This document shows positions 1 through 49,337 of a DNA stretch of 64,000 nucleotides, piece after piece (the stretch's first letter is position 1; the number at the start of each line of letters is the position of its first letter). The stretch covers positions 21,041,067 through 21,105,066 of the forward strand of contig NC_056545.1 of NCBI RefSeq assembly GCF_910596095.1. Direction: 5' to 3'. The position numbers and the translations under genes are program-made. The notes below the pieces were generated by a model. The model was given only the letters and a program-made list of their open reading frames with translations. It searched no databases and was not told the DNA's origin. Origin of the DNA: Thunnus maccoyii (lineage: Eukaryota; Chordata; Actinopteri; Scombriformes; Scombridae).

Positions 1-1310
1 CACACACAACCCCGTGATTAATGTTTTTCTAAGGCTACACAATCTGAAATACCTCACATCATATTTGTTCTGCACTTTGGATATAATGAATGGTTGGGTG
101 ACTGAGCTGTTTTAGAGGCTCCAGCCAACCGAAGTAAACACAGCCGGTTGTAGGGTGTAATCATGTGACTGCAGTGTTGGTCCAGGGAACCTACGTAAGC
201 TTGCAGCATTGCACTTGGCTTCCTGCCCTTCTGGCTGGACACACCAACACACACGCAGACACAAACTTTGTTACATCATCCTTCCACCTCTGCCCCGCCT
301 CCGCCGTTGTGTTTGATAGAGATTGGACTTGGACCTAGAGGAACATATGCCCTGACAATAGGGGATTTGTTTTCTCTCACTTACATCTCCTGAGCCAATT
401 AAAACCATCCAGTGAAACAGATCCTCTGGCACACATACAGAGTGATAGTAGGCCACTGGTGTTTTCACGGTTCTGGTGAATTGTTTTTCTACAGAGATAC
501 TAATTCCTCTTGTGAAGGGTGTCTTCCAAGTCTAGCGCACAGACAGTAAAAGCTGCTTTTCTGTGACTAAGCATTGACGGAGGCAGTTCTGATAATAGAG
601 GCTGAAGCACAGTGTCCTCTGAGCAGCTTAAAAGAGTCACATTTTAATGAAACTGAAACTGCATTATTACAAAACCTCATATTAACTTGAATGTACTCCC
701 TACCAGCCTTTGGTTAAACATATGTTGTAAATCTTTTGCCAGTATCTTCAGGCACTATTCATCCGAATGCACAAATCCACAGTGCTGCTTAAGCTTCAAT
801 CACTGCTTTGCCACATTACATTAACTTCATGTTTTTTTCTGCATCAGACTTAACACTGACATTTTGTCATGGTGAACCTTTTGTATGAGAAAAAATAATT
901 ACACATTAATACTCTGGAGTCTATCACAAAGTTTTGCCTAAAGGAACATTTCTGTTTCTGCAAAGATGATGAGGTTGCTGGAGTACAATGTTCATATTTT
1001 TTAAGTGTGTGATTAGAATTATGTGATCAGCAGTGTATGTGACAGTCTACGAGTTCTTCAACCACCGATACCAAACATGCTTAAAATTCATAAATTGCCC
1101 CAGTTAATTTGCATTTTAGTTCAAGTGATAAAGAAGCAGTTTCATTCACTAATTCAGAAGAGATCCATAAGGATTATGACTAACGGCTAGCCAGTCACAT
1201 TAAGGACTGTATCACTGCAGTACAAAACCTTTTATGTCACCCCCAAGTGTCTCTCTTTGTTCTCTTATGTAATATTTAGGGTGTTTGTTCTCTTCCTCTT
1301 TCTCTCCCAG
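1..1310. other. Intronic DNA of c2cd2l, no exon found
   Basis: This stretch lies upstream of the first recognisable c2cd2l exon. I searched both strands for an exon encoding the preceding part of the lipid-binding domain and found no open segment bounded by credible splice sites and in a compatible phase. It is AT-rich, and the few open frames on either strand lack similarity to anything I recognise. It is most likely intron of c2cd2l, because about 130 N-terminal residues of the protein are still missing to the left. Confidence 0.6.
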
Positions 1311-10083
<8,773 letters not shown>

Positions 10084-11971
10084 TTATCATTGCAGGGACA
10101 GGACTTGTGTCATCCTGCTATTACTGTCAGAAGAAGAACTAAACATTTGTAAGAATCCAGTCTTTGACAGGTTGAACACTCCAGGTGGGCTGTCACCTGT
10201 ACATCTCAGAGGGAGGATACCTCTGCAAGGACTTTCCTCTGGAGAGAAATGATTGCACTTTCAGGACAGAAGTCACACTTAATCGCATTATTGAAGTTGA
10301 AAAGTGATTATGAAGCTTATCTCTTTCGAGGCATTTGCTGCTTTGTGGACCATTCGAACACAAACTATAGCAGGAGTGTTTGATTGTGACTGATGGTGGA
10401 AATACTCGAAAACTATCTAATGATATAAAACTCCAGTATGACACTGTTGGTCGCACTTTGGACTTTTATGTTTTTTAGCAGCACATGTAAAATCCTTGGG
10501 TTGTATAAAAGTAATTTATTATTATGTGGTTCTCATGAAACAAGTGCTATTTATTTTACTAAAACAAGTCATCATAGTTGCATTACACTGTAAAATAGAC
10601 ATTGCTGTGTTTTTCCATACAAAGGTAATTTTAAACATAGTTTAAATAAGTTAACAAAAAAACACTCTTAATCTAGTTGTAATGTTCATTCATAATTGCT
10701 TATACATGGCTTTAGAATGTTGTTCAATGTTGTATCTATAAGAAAAAGATCATATATTTATTGTACTTTTTATTTTATAAAGGTACTTTGTGAAATATCA
10801 TTGAAATTTCTGCTCATAAATGCATTTCAGTTTGCTTCTGAAACTTCAACCCTTCTTTTCAGTTGAATCGTCTCTTCAGAATAACTCAGACTTGTTATTA
10901 AAACAATAAATACAGTCTATCAGTGTCAGTGAAACACATACTGTAGGATCTCTAGCAGACTTTTCAAGGTGGGCAAAGTTGAAACTTTTTAAATTTTGAC
11001 TGTTGTCGGTAAAAAAAAAAAAACTAAACTAAAAAAAAACATGTCCAGGTCCTGCTGTCCTTGTCTCTCCTGTTGACTCCAATTAATTCAAAAGTGAATT
11101 TAGACACATTATTAAGACTTCAGCTGATACTTTTATGGACATAAAATTATCGCAATAACCGTCATTACTGTGCAGCAAGGTTGCATCTAATGTGCTCTCA
11201 TAAAATGTCTTGCATCGTTTGCAGGCAAAATCTTTTATAAACCTAAAAACTAAATTGTGTGTTAACATTTAGAGCATTATTCATCTATTTTTAATTGTAA
11301 ACCTCAAGTTTCACATCAGTGCGAATACTGCAACAATTCTGCATTTTTGATTGGAAAAAACTGAACTTTGAAGTCTGAAGGAAGTGTTCAGAGATGCTCT
11401 GCAGAGACATTGGGAGCAACAAGATTGATATTTATTCAAAGTTTGCGACACAGTGATGTGTGGAGTGGACGTACTCAGGGTTAGATATGAAATGGCTACT
11501 AGCAACTAGAGACAGTAATTAACATATGATCCTTTTGACGTGATACTCAAGCTAAGATTCAAAGGAGTATGCTGCATCCTTCAAAGGCAAAATGGTAGAA
11601 TCAGGATGTAAAAATGTACATACATTTGCATTATGTTAGAGAAAAAGAAAAATCTTTTAACTTACTGCATTCATTATGGGACTTCAGAGCAACCAAATTA
11701 AGTAATTTTATTTAATTTTCAGGTTTATTTTGCATCATGAAAAGGAAAGGATATTTATATTATATAAGGACTGTGATGAACATGCACCATGTGCTTTACA
11801 AATCTACAACCAATTCAGAATGCTGAAAAAAATTAACAAAGCCATTTCAGTGTCTAAAGGCACATTATATGTATATATGGCTGGAGTGTGAAACAGAAAG
11901 CGGCTGCAAAATTTGAGATGTGTATTATTTCTGTTGTTATATTTGAAAATGTTTAATTTATTGAAAATAAA
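10084..11971 (+). other. c2cd2l: c2cd2l 3' UTR and flanking sequence with candidate poly(A) signals
   Basis: AT-rich non-coding sequence follows the stop. AATAAA hexamers occur at 10905-10910 and 11966-11971; the first gives a UTR of about 850 bases, the second about 1.9 kb. I cannot decide which is used. No ORF here resembles a protein. Confidence 0.5.
10357..10514 (+). repeat. 3' UTR copy of the segment at 6099-6249
   Basis: Located 274 bases after the c2cd2l stop codon. It is nearly identical to the intron copy; the extra seven bases repeat adjacent sequence (GGACTTT inside CTTTGGACTTTTATG) and so look like a small local duplication. The segment has no coding potential that I can see. Confidence 0.95.
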
Positions 11972-12432
11972 TTATTTTTGAAGCCTCAATCTGGATCCGA
12001 CTGAATGACTTATTGATTGTTATTTTTATCCATTTTAACATGCATTATTCCGTTACCTTAAAGCATGGAACCCTTTGTTTTATGATATAAATACAAAATT
12101 TGCCTTTGTTGAGCCATTTAGGTTTAAATAAGCCCATTGTCATCATCTGAGATTGTATAAAAGGCATCGAAATGAGTTCTGACACAGGTGTATTTAATAT
12201 CCTCCTTGTGAAGCTTCAAATTTAGTATTCTCAGAGGCAAACTATACCTGGAATATTCATAAATTGGCCTGATAATAGATTAAACATGACCGAGCCTTAA
12301 AGGTAAACTGAAAATATGCTTGTGTCTACGTGATATGCAGCATCAATGTGCATAAAATACATGCTGCACTAGATCTGCTTTACCGCAGAATTTGTAAGCG
12401 CCAAAAACTTGAAGCTGGAGGGAAGACACTGG

Positions 12433-12660
12433 ATTGGTCTTCTGTATCCGCCCCTTTGCGTCTAAACAACCAGACAACCAATCGCGTTTCTTTCTTCTAG
12501 AGCGCCCGTTCTAATTGGTTGAAGACCAGGACAACCACGCCAATAGTGTCTGACTTCCGTTTCCCTTTGTCCCTTCAGAGCCAATCATGTTTAGCTATTT
12601 TCACCGCAAAAGCCAATCGCGTTTTAGGGCGGGACAAAGCGTGGGGTTTATATCCAGGTT
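12433..12660 (+). promoter_or_regulatory. h2ax: h2ax promoter: six CCAAT boxes and a TATA-like box
   Basis: CCAAT pentamers in either orientation occur at 12433-12437 (reverse), 12478-12482, 12514-12518 (reverse), 12540-12544, 12581-12585 and 12613-12617. A TATA-like TTTATAT is at 12647-12653, about 80 bases upstream of the ATG, and a GGGCGGG GC box lies between the last CCAAT and the TATA. Multiple CCAAT boxes bound by NF-Y are typical of vertebrate histone promoters. The 15-60-base spacing between boxes is regular enough to look functional. Confidence 0.8.
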
Positions 12661-12735
12661 GTGAGGCTGTTTTTTTTTCCAATTCACTTGGAAACCTTTG
12701 ATTGCTGTGTCGAACCACGGTAGATCAACTCAACA

Positions 12736-13164
12736 ATGTCTGGAAGAGGCAAAACCGGAGCTAAGGCCCGCGCCAAGGCGAAGACCCGCAGCTCCCGGGC
12801 CGGCCTTCAGTTCCCCGTCGGCCGTGTGCACCGTCTCCTCCGCAAAGGGAACTACGCGGAGCGAGTTGGCGCCGGAGCCCCCGTGTACCTGGCCGCCGTG
12901 CTGGAGTACCTCACTGCTGAGATCCTGGAGTTGGCCGGCAACGCAGCCCGGGACAACAAGAAGACCCGTATCATCCCTCGTCACCTCCAGCTGGCTGTAC
13001 GCAACGACGAGGAGCTGAACAAACTGCTCGGTGGTGTGACCATCGCCCAGGGCGGCGTCCTGCCCAACATTCAGGCCGTGCTGCTGCCCAAGAAGACCGG
13101 CCAGTCTGCACCGAGCTCCGGCAAGGCGGGAAAGAAGGCCTCCTCTCAGTCTCAGGAGTATTAG
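12736..13164 (+). CDS. h2ax: Histone variant H2A.X
   Basis: A single uninterrupted frame of 142 codons encodes a complete H2A fold. It starts [20 protein letters not shown], where the Lys pair corresponds to the RNF168 ubiquitination sites (K13/K15). The histone fold includes the acidic-patch residues of [10 protein letters not shown] and NDEELNKLL, and LLPKKTG carries the Polycomb-type ubiquitination lysines. The C-terminus ends in SQEY, the signature of H2A.X: Ser139 (counting Met) is phosphorylated by ATM, ATR and DNA-PK to mark double-strand breaks. A second SQ precedes it at residues 137-138, where I recall mammals having TQ. The gene is intronless and solitary; no other histone gene is in the window. 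High GC and strong codon bias contrast with the flanking DNA. The CCAAT-rich promoter upstream and dual 3' signals downstream support normal expression. Confidence 0.98.
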   Translation: MSGRGKTGAKARAKAKTRSSRAGLQFPVGRVHRLLRKGNYAERVGAGAPVYLAAVLEYLTAEILELAGNAARDNKKTRIIPRHLQLAVRNDEELNKLLGGVTIAQGGVLPNIQAVLLPKKTGQSAPSSGKAGKKASSQSQEY

Positions 13165-13192
13165 CCTCCTGGCTAACAACTTCCACCCCAAA

Positions 13193-13232
13193 GGCCCTTT
13201 TAAGGGCCACCCACCCTCATTGAAAGAGCAAC
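13193..13232 (+). terminator. h2ax: Histone 3' stem-loop and downstream element
   Basis: GGCCCTTTTAAGGGCC at 13193-13208 is a 6-bp stem with the four-base loop of replication-dependent histone mRNAs (bound by SLBP), 28 bases after the stop. A purine-rich TGAAAGAGCAA about 12 bases later fits the U7 snRNA-binding histone downstream element. Cleavage between them would give a non-polyadenylated mRNA. Confidence 0.93.
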
Positions 13233-13279
13233 TTTTCCTCTTTATCGCTGTCTTGTTCCATTTTCGCATGTTTCTATTT

Positions 13280-13304
13280 AATAAACGCATTGTTTTATAA
13301 TAAA
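13280..13304 (+). terminator. h2ax: h2ax alternative poly(A) signals
   Basis: AATAAA occurs at 13280-13285 and again at 13299-13304, about 75-95 bases beyond the stem-loop. Vertebrate H2AX is known to make both a short stem-loop mRNA in S phase and a longer polyadenylated mRNA outside it; this layout would support both. Confidence 0.8.
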
Positions 13305-16300
13305 GTGGTCGTTCCCGTTCGTTGTTAGCGTCCTATAGACTCAGACAGGCTAACATGATCTGCCACTAAGTATAATTCGTGGTGTAATTCGGCAGCTAGG
13401 TTGATAAACATTGAGCAGGCTATTACAGGTCTGATGGGGGAAACGGTGAGGCCTTGACTCACTGACATGCACGACTAGTTTCATAGGCCAGGTCATGCAG
13501 CAGATTGCTGTCCATCTGGTCCTTACTACCATGACTGTGCAGCTTTGGACTCCTTTTGGAGTTCATATACTGCTTACCTGAAGTGTAATAGGGTGTAAAC
13601 TCCACCTAGTCAAAAATAATAATCCCTGATCTAACACTCAGTTGCATGGTTTATTCATTAAGTACACTTAGCTGAAACTGATTCACTCTAATAAACCAGC
13701 AGTAAATCCTACTTTCAAGAGGGTCATGATATTAAGTTTTAGCTGAAATTGTCATAGAGGTCTTCATTTAGTCATTTTTGAGCCTGTGCTGCTGTAATTT
13801 CACTTTTTTATATAAATGAATTGAATGTTAGAAGCATCACAAGCTACTCCCTCCAAAATGACCATAATATTTAATAAACACATCTCTAAAACAGTTTCAC
13901 CAAAGACTGAAACATCATCGTCATGAGGGTTTTTCCAGAGCTACTGTACTGCACAAGTATCAAACATAAGACACTGAAAATTCATATGATGACATATAAA
14001 CCCATTTTCACAGTTAGACTGAGTTGTTTTGAACAACACGTGTGGAATTTTATTCGTTAAACTGTTTTCTTTGGGTTAAAGTGCCCTGACTAGGGTTTTA
14101 AACATCTGTTTGGTTATGACCTGCATAACACAGTAACGGTTCTTTCTGCTTGAAGCTCCAGGTGTTTCCTCATTACATGTGAAGAAACAAACAACTGCAG
14201 CCTGTTTACCAGTAAGATTACAGTGGCATCCAATCAAATACATATGGTATTTGTACAAAGAGTAAACAAGGGAAGCAATAACATCAACATTTTAATTCCA
14301 TCATCCGAAATATTTAAGAAGTGCCAGAAATGAGACACTATTCTTGTGACAGACGCAAAGGCAATTTGGATAAAGTCAGAGTACATCATGGGAATCATAA
14401 GATTAACATTTGCCACCTATTTATACAAATGTGAACACAAGGATCTGGGAAAACTCTGAAAACTCAGCTTGCCAACAAAGTCTACAATGAAAGTAAAACT
14501 CTTGAGACATGTCGTATCTGCCCATCATACAAGCCACATGTCAGTAAAACACACCAGGTTGCATAAAAAAAAGCTTTCTGCACCTTGTCAAGACAATAAC
14601 ACAGTTCAATGATTGGATTGCAAACATCTAGGAGTTTCAAATCTAAATTATATCAGTTTCTGTCCTCACTGTTTTCTCAAAATGACACATATTAGCTACA
14701 ATAGTAGTAAATAGCAATAGTATAGATCAGACAATGTCACACAAAAATATTAGTTATTATCATGATAGAGGGAGTGCACTTCCCTGACTTTGCCACCAGA
14801 GGTCAGATGTTTCATATCTGAGAGTTTGGATACATGTTTTGTACAAATAACTTGTCATTCCTCAGAAAAAGGGCTGTCACTCTTTCCCCCCCCCCCCCCT
14901 CTTATCCTTGCATGTGTTTTCTATTTAATAACAATGGAAGACAGCTCATTGCGCACATTGTTCCATCAGATATTCAACTCAGATCCTGATCATAATCACA
15001 CGCAATATCGATTATGTCTTCCTTTTAAAGATGGTGAAAGTGTTTCTTCTGGAAATGAAAGCACCATTAAACACCATTAGCAACATTATGTCAAAATATC
15101 TGAAAAGCTTTCCATTAGTTTAACTTGATAATTGCATATTTTTTAAAAACCTTTTTCTTTTAAGACATGCAGTCATTTGATGCCATCTGTGGCACAGATT
15201 GCTTGCTTTCTCAGACATGTGCAGCTAAAATCACCTGTAACCTTTCAGCAGGAGTAGCTAGAGCTTGCAGATATTTCTGTCTGCTTTGACTGTTTTATTA
15301 GTGGCAAAAGCGGCATGACGCACCAAGTTTGAACTGAGCCCAGGACAGGCTGAACCAATTACTCTAGCCTTGACAACGTGTCCAACACCAACAGCCAGGC
15401 TAAAAATTCCAGCCTGGGAGGAAAAAACCTGAATGTCCGCTGGCTGTGATGACTATAATTTCCTGATTGGCACTTTAAATTTACCAGCGGTGTTCCTCTC
15501 AGCTGTTAGTGAAAAAGGAAACCTCCTAGAGATTTTTGTTTTGTCTGTTTCTTTGTGCTTCATCAGTATTCTTGTAATTTCACGGGAGAGGCAGAAGTTA
15601 TAGACATTGTTGACTTGAGAGACAAAGTGTCTGTGTCACACATGCTTCTTCCCAAGTGCAGACAAACATTGGCTTTCCCAGTCTAATCCTCTAGTTTGAA
15701 GTGACTTCATCCAAAAGACACTGTGTCCACATTTTGTTAATTACAGCTTGAAGAAACAGTGAATGGAACAAAAAGGTATTACCTAATGTTAGCTCAAGGA
15801 GGGAAAGCTTTTCCAAGTTCACCACTAAGTTCGACATACCTCACTTGTAAAAATCTAAAGAATTTAGAGATCTGAAGATAAATCTGCTTTGTGAGAGCAA
15901 TGCAGGGATACAGAGTGGGTAGATTCAGATGAATGGGAAAAGGAACGATAAGTGGGGAGAGGATGAGGGCCGGAAAGAGGGGTGGACCTGGCAGAAAGAT
16001 GTACTGAATGTTTCACTTTGAAACAAACTCAACAGCAGTGAAGAACTGACAGCATATTTCCATCCTCTAGAAGTGAACTGCATTGGGAGACTTTTCTCAC
16101 GAGGAGCTGTGAGAACGCCTCGTCTCCCCGTGTTTTTAATCTTTGGACTGACTCATCCCACAGACAAGACGATGTTCCTAGCCAGCACGGGTAATGAGAA
16201 ACACAAATATTTGCTGTGTTTGTATGTTGCATTGAGAGAAAGAATAAGTAGGAGAGAAGAGGAGATAATGGGGCTATTGTGGCAGCTTACGTTACAGCTC

Positions 16301-16478
16301 ATGGCTGTCAGCCTAATATGACCCAGTTATTTCTCACTCACTGTTCACTGTGTGCCAGAGAGTTTTCATACTTTTTCAGCATTTTTACAATAATTTGTTG
16401 TTGGCTTCTTATGGGCTTATTTTCTAATTTAAATATTACAGAGCAGTCGGAGCAGGTGGAAATCATCTGGTTTTACAG

Positions 16479-16481
<3 letters not shown>

Positions 16482-16551
<70 letters not shown>
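16482..16551. repeat. (GA)n microsatellite, 70 bases
   Basis: An uninterrupted GA dinucleotide run of about 35 units. It generates spurious open frames of alternating Arg-Glu (plus) and Leu-Ser (minus) that should not be annotated as genes. GA runs can bind GAGA-type factors and form triplex DNA, but nothing else here indicates a promoter. Confidence 0.97.
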
Positions 16552-16554
<3 letters not shown>

Positions 16555-18189
16555 GGAGCCAAACCCAGTGAATGTGAATGGACACTTTTATGTGTGTGTG
16601 AGATCAGGCTGCCTTTGGGGCTCATGTGTCCAGTAATGTACTTTGGTGGAATTACAGTCTGATCAAGTATTTCCACTGACAGGAGTGTGAGGTGCACATG
16701 TGCCTGAGTGAGTACATTTTTAACTTAAAAATGATAAGAAACCTTTACGTTTGTTTTAACAGATAGAAATATTTAATGATCAACAGCTTGTTTGCATGTA
16801 GAGTTGAGTTGCATTTTCTTGAATTTATTTATAAATTATGAGAGACAAGTGGACAGATGTTAGAGAGGAAACAGCACATCTGTTAGGTGGGAGACTCAAG
16901 AGAAAGGTTTTGGGAATATCAACAACTTCCTGTTCTTGCTTATTCGTTTTAAGTGTGAGTGGGTGCATGCCCTATCAGAGTAGCATATGGGTGATCACAT
17001 GATGTGTGTTAGTACGATGTGCATTGTGTGATGATTGCAGTATATGAGAATGTGGGTGTTTTATCAAGCGGAGCAAATCATAAGACACCGATGGCATTTA
17101 TGTGTACTTATAGTCAGTATGTTGTTGGATATGTTTAGTTTTTTCTGATAACGTTGCACAGTTTAGACACCATGTTATACTGTATGGCAATGCTCTGTAA
17201 ATACAGTGTCTGGGTCTGTGCTGTAGACGATGTTAATCTCTATAACCCACATGTGAATCAGTCTTTTATGACTCCTCATTGAGAATATGCCTGCAGCATT
17301 CCTCCCAGCTTGTGTATCACCACAACAAGCTCCACCACTCAAATGGTTAAGTTAATGGTCAAGGTAAGGGCAAATGTTATGTTTTGGCCTGTCAATCTTA
17401 GCGGAAGAGGCGAAATTTGTGAGCAGTCTAAGAGGAAGTGCTGTCTGAGTTCAGGGCAAGGATGTCCCTGTTACCTAATTTCATGTGAGAAGGAAGGTGA
17501 TCAAAAAAACACATCCTTGTGCCTGAATGTAACCTGTTTCTCTGATTGAGTCACCACTTGCATAGTCTGTATCCTGCTGGATCCTACTCAAGCATTTTGT
17601 ACCTGATTGCATTTTTGAATTCTTCCATCTGTATACTGTCACATGTCCAGATATCCTGCAGAGATCTGCAGACAGCTGCTCCACAGGTCAGGGTAGACAG
17701 TGTATAGCACTGTGTAACTACAGGGCAGAGACATAATTCAAGACCTGTGAGAAATCCTCACACCAGTGTGATCAGTAAATACACACACACTCATTCTGCA
17801 GCTGGCAAATCTTCCAGTAATTGTGGACATTTATCATCCTTGCACAGTGCTCCTAACATGTGTGAATGCTGAGGCATCCCTGCAGTCAGTTCAGGCGTAC
17901 AACCACGACAGAGACCATTTAAAGGGAAAGTTGCATGAAATTACAGCCTTGGCAAGACAACAAACTTTAATAGTGCTCAGTAATCAAGTTAGATCACTCT
18001 ACATAATGTAGCTGTAAACCTGTCCATGTTTAAACTCCAAAGCAAAATAAAAACCCTTTTTATATATGTAGCCTGGATGGTTTTAGTTTGAAATATTGAA
18101 CCCTTACATCATCTTTTTATTTAACTTGATGTTACTGACTTGAAGCATTTGTGTGATTTGTAGACTTTCTGTTAAAGTCAAATGAATCA

Positions 18190-18482
18190 GCAACTAGTTT
18201 GATAATCAAGTAATCGCTTCAGTCACATTCTTTGGTTCCAGCTTCACAAATGTGTCGATCTGCTGTTTTCCTTTGTCACATTTGACAGTAAATTGAATAT
18301 CGTAAGGTTGTGGACTATTAGTTGGACAAAACAAGCCAGTCAAAGACATCACTGTGAGCTCTGAGAAATTGTGAATGCCATTTCTCCCCTATTTTTTAGC
18401 ATTTCATTGACTAAATGATGAATCAAGAAAATACTTGGCATATTAATTGATAATGAAAATAATCGTTAAATGCAGCCTAGTA
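18190..18482. mobile_element. Dispersed non-autonomous repeat (hAT-like, common in teleosts)
   Basis: The right end, GATAATGAAAATAATCGTTA followed by a TGCAGCC box, and internal TGATGAATCAAG-type motifs match a repeat I recognise as very abundant in teleost genomes, usually assigned to non-autonomous hAT elements. This copy is diverged. Borders are approximate and I did not find a clear 8-bp target duplication. Confidence 0.5.
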
Positions 18483-21400
18483 AAAAGTTAAATGTGCTAA
18501 TGTACTGCAATTAATAATATATGACACATCAAAATTCAGTATGTTTCATTTAATGCTTAAGATCCTGGTGTGGAAACTGTATTCTTTTTGGCCAAACACA
18601 AATATTTGATGTGCTGTCAGGATTAATGAGCTAATAATACCATTTACTAACTTTTGTTAACCAGAATTGACATTGCTTTTAAGTATTCTTTTGCTGTGTT
18701 AGCTTATTTGCTGCAGACAGTGTCTGTAGTGTCTGCAGCAAATCTACATCCAAAATAAAAGTTTAAAGGACATTCAGCAGCTTTTCATCCCCTCTGACAC
18801 TGACACCTCAACATTATTACCGAAGGCGGCTGACTCAGAACATCAACCCTCTCTGCAGACTTTGCTCTGAGACCATCTGGTTACTTAGCTGCCTCTGTTT
18901 GTTTGTTTTTATTTTCCTCAGTGACTCATCATCTGCTTCATTTCCTCCATCTCCCCTCTGGCCCCGACCATGGGAAAAGCCTTGAGAGATCAATAGTAGA
19001 GGTCTTTCTCCCACTCTCTTCCACTCTCTGTCTGTCTCTATGCCAAATCGCCCCGGTGGGACATGTGAAAAGATGGCTGACATGTGTTCGCCCACTTCCT
19101 GTGGAACATAGTATTTCTCTATCCCTTCATCACTGATGTATCAAACACAGTAGATGCATTATAATGCTCTGCTTACTCATATTATCATAAATGTCTATTC
19201 AACAGTTTTCCAGAGCGGAAAACCCCTTGTTTTTTGGTTGCATCAGTGGAACAGGACTCACAGCAGGAAGTCAAAGGACACAAGGTCTTTTCCATCTCCT
19301 ACTCCTACACCACATGTTATTTCTGCCCCGGATCGTGGTTCCAACCCGTCAGACTGTTAACACCTGCTTTACCAATCGACAACGCTGAGGGGACGCACAG
19401 CATTGCATGGATTTGGTTTCTAGCCTCCTCTGATCATCTGGTGCGGTCCATCTGATCTTTCCATCAGTGAAAATCCTGTAGGGGAGTAAATACATCTCAG
19501 GGACTCTCTGAGGAGGATCTGAACTTTGACCAAACACCCCTCTCTTATTATGGAGTGTTGTGAAACTTAAGAGTTCATTGTTCAAGTGAAGTTCTTCTTC
19601 ACTAATAGGGTTCACAAAGATTATTTGCCAAAAAGAGAAAGGAAGTCATTAAAGAATAAGTCGGAAGTAAGAGCACATTTTTGGAGGGCAGTGCCAGTGC
19701 CGGGTCCCCCTCTGTGCTGCGTGTCGGGGATGTAACTCTGCACCGGGATGGGGAGGAGAAGGGGCTGGGAGGAGGGAAATAGCAGAGGAACTCAGTGAGT
19801 GAATGAAAAAGGCTAGGAGCAAGACATAAACAATAATGTGGACACTGCTTCTGACACTGAATGGAATAAGAATCTACAGACAAAATCATGGATCTAGCTG
19901 TTGTCTGGACTCTGTAAGAGTAGAGAGATGGTAAGAGTTGCATGTCTGTCAGTGAAGTAAGTAAACTGTTGACTGTGTTTTCCAGCACTGCAGTGTTTGT
20001 AAATTGACTGTTTTTTATGTTCCCCTCCATAAAATGTCACTCCGCTTTATTTAATTCATTCTAAGTGTACAATTTTCCTTTTCTTCCTCTGTTTTGTCAG
20101 ATTTAAGTCTCACCAGAAGTCATTTCTCTTTAAAAGTAGCAGCCCAGACTGTGTGGCTGGCGGTGTCTATTTTCAGAAGCTCATGGCAGCTCTGCAGGGC
20201 ATAACTGCCCCCATAATCACAGGTTACAGTGGAAGGCCCTGCATTTGCAAGCATTAAAACTATTCTCCGGCCTGGGTGTGTACTGCACGTTAAATCAGTG
20301 AGGCTTGTGGGAGCAGTAGCACATGTGTGCATATGTGTGTGTGTGTGTGTGAGTCAGACAGACAGAGACACATTACCCTGCCCACTCTCCTGTCCTGTGT
20401 CTGACTGCGTGGCTGAAAGAGGGCAAGTGTTGACAGCCAGTGGGCTGACAGCAAGAGGCGTCAGGGGTCCAGTGTCAGTGTTGAACAGAGGGGACGGTCT
20501 GTTCTCCGTGTCACTGGGTCCACTGAGACTCACACACACTGGACAGGATTGTCATATAGTGTGGTTTCACCCGGCAGCCTCGTCTGGAGTGACATCAGAC
20601 ACAGATAGAACGCCCTGTTGTCTCAAACAGCCAGGGCTAAACTTGGAGGGTAGCAGCTGAGGATGGTTTTTGACTATTTTTTTCAAAAATTCTTATTGAT
20701 GAGTGATGTCAGCATCGAGCGACAAAGCCCTCAAGCATTTCTGTTTGATGCAACGGTCACGTGTTGGTGTGTGAATGGGCTGATGTGGTCATTTCCTGAC
20801 ATGTAGACTGGTGAGAAATTAAAGGAAGACACAATAAATGAGAGACATAACTTAGTCACAAAGTACAAGTTGTCCCAACACCTACTGAGGAAAGATATTT
20901 CTATTTTGAAATGTGAAAGTCAGTGAGTCAAATGTGGCATACAGTAATTTATGTTTGCTCCATATCAGACAAAACAGACACTAGATAGTAGGTAGTTGTG
21001 TCTATTTCAGTTTTACTTGGAATGCTGAGTGGATACAAGCGAGCAACACATGTGGGTGAGAGACGTGAATATCTGCTATGGTGATATAATATGGGGAGTC
21101 ATCTGGGCAGCTTATGTGTCTACGTGTGATTGTTTGAGGCATGTGTGGTCCTCGTGGGCTGTTGTTTTCCTCTCGTCTGAAGCGAGCGTGATGCGCAGAC
21201 AGCTGGATCTAATCTGTTGCATCTGTCTACAAACACAGAGTGTGTGTGTGTGTTTGAAAGATCTGTATGCGAGTCACAGTGACTCATCAGAGGAAGTAGT
21301 TATCTGACCCCTGATGTCTAAGGCACTTGCAGAGCTTATTCACACCTTCTGCTACACATAATGGCAGGCTGCTATTTTCTGCCAAGATTGTTGTCAAATG

Positions 21401-21720
21401 TCTACTTGTGTTCATTCTTTAATGTGTAAAATCAGTAATCTTTTGTAGATTGAGGCATAAATCAATGTCAGTTTTCTTGATGGATCGTTTTGTCTGGTTG
21501 GTTGTAGAGAAACAATTACCCAGTATAACAGTTTGGTCACGTGGGCTTATAACTGGGGCAGAAGGGTTTGTAAGGAAAGCACTGTTCCCATTGTAGTACA
21601 ACTGTAGTAGCAGTATTCCCAGCGCTCCCATTCATCCCCTGCTGTTCTCTCTATCCGTGTGTATGTGTGCGTTTGCTTCAGGATCTTCATGCATCAGATC
21701 ATTCTGACAGCCCAGCCGAC

Positions 21721-49337
<27,617 letters not shown>

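Larger units (their letters stand above)
13305..21681. other. 8.4-kb gap between h2ax and phldb1; no coding exon supported
   Basis: I see no coding exon here on either strand. It contains a long (GA)n tract, a dispersed repeat near 18.2-18.5 kb and TG-rich stretches near 20.33 and 21.24 kb. Because the first phldb1 coding exon has its own 5' splice acceptor, at least one non-coding phldb1 exon and its promoter should lie in or left of this interval; I could not place them. The open frames present are short and unlike known proteins. Confidence 0.6.

Noticed and set aside
12730-13290. 186-codon open frame antisense to h2ax
   Set aside because: It mirrors the GC-rich, codon-biased histone gene; no splice, promoter or family evidence on that strand.
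16279-16697. Open frames through the (GA)n tract on both strands
   Set aside because: They consist of alternating Arg-Glu or Leu-Ser encoded by the microsatellite.
13305-21681. Possible additional histone genes or DPAGT1, the human neighbour of H2AX
   Set aside because: No matching coding exons found on either strand between h2ax and phldb1.
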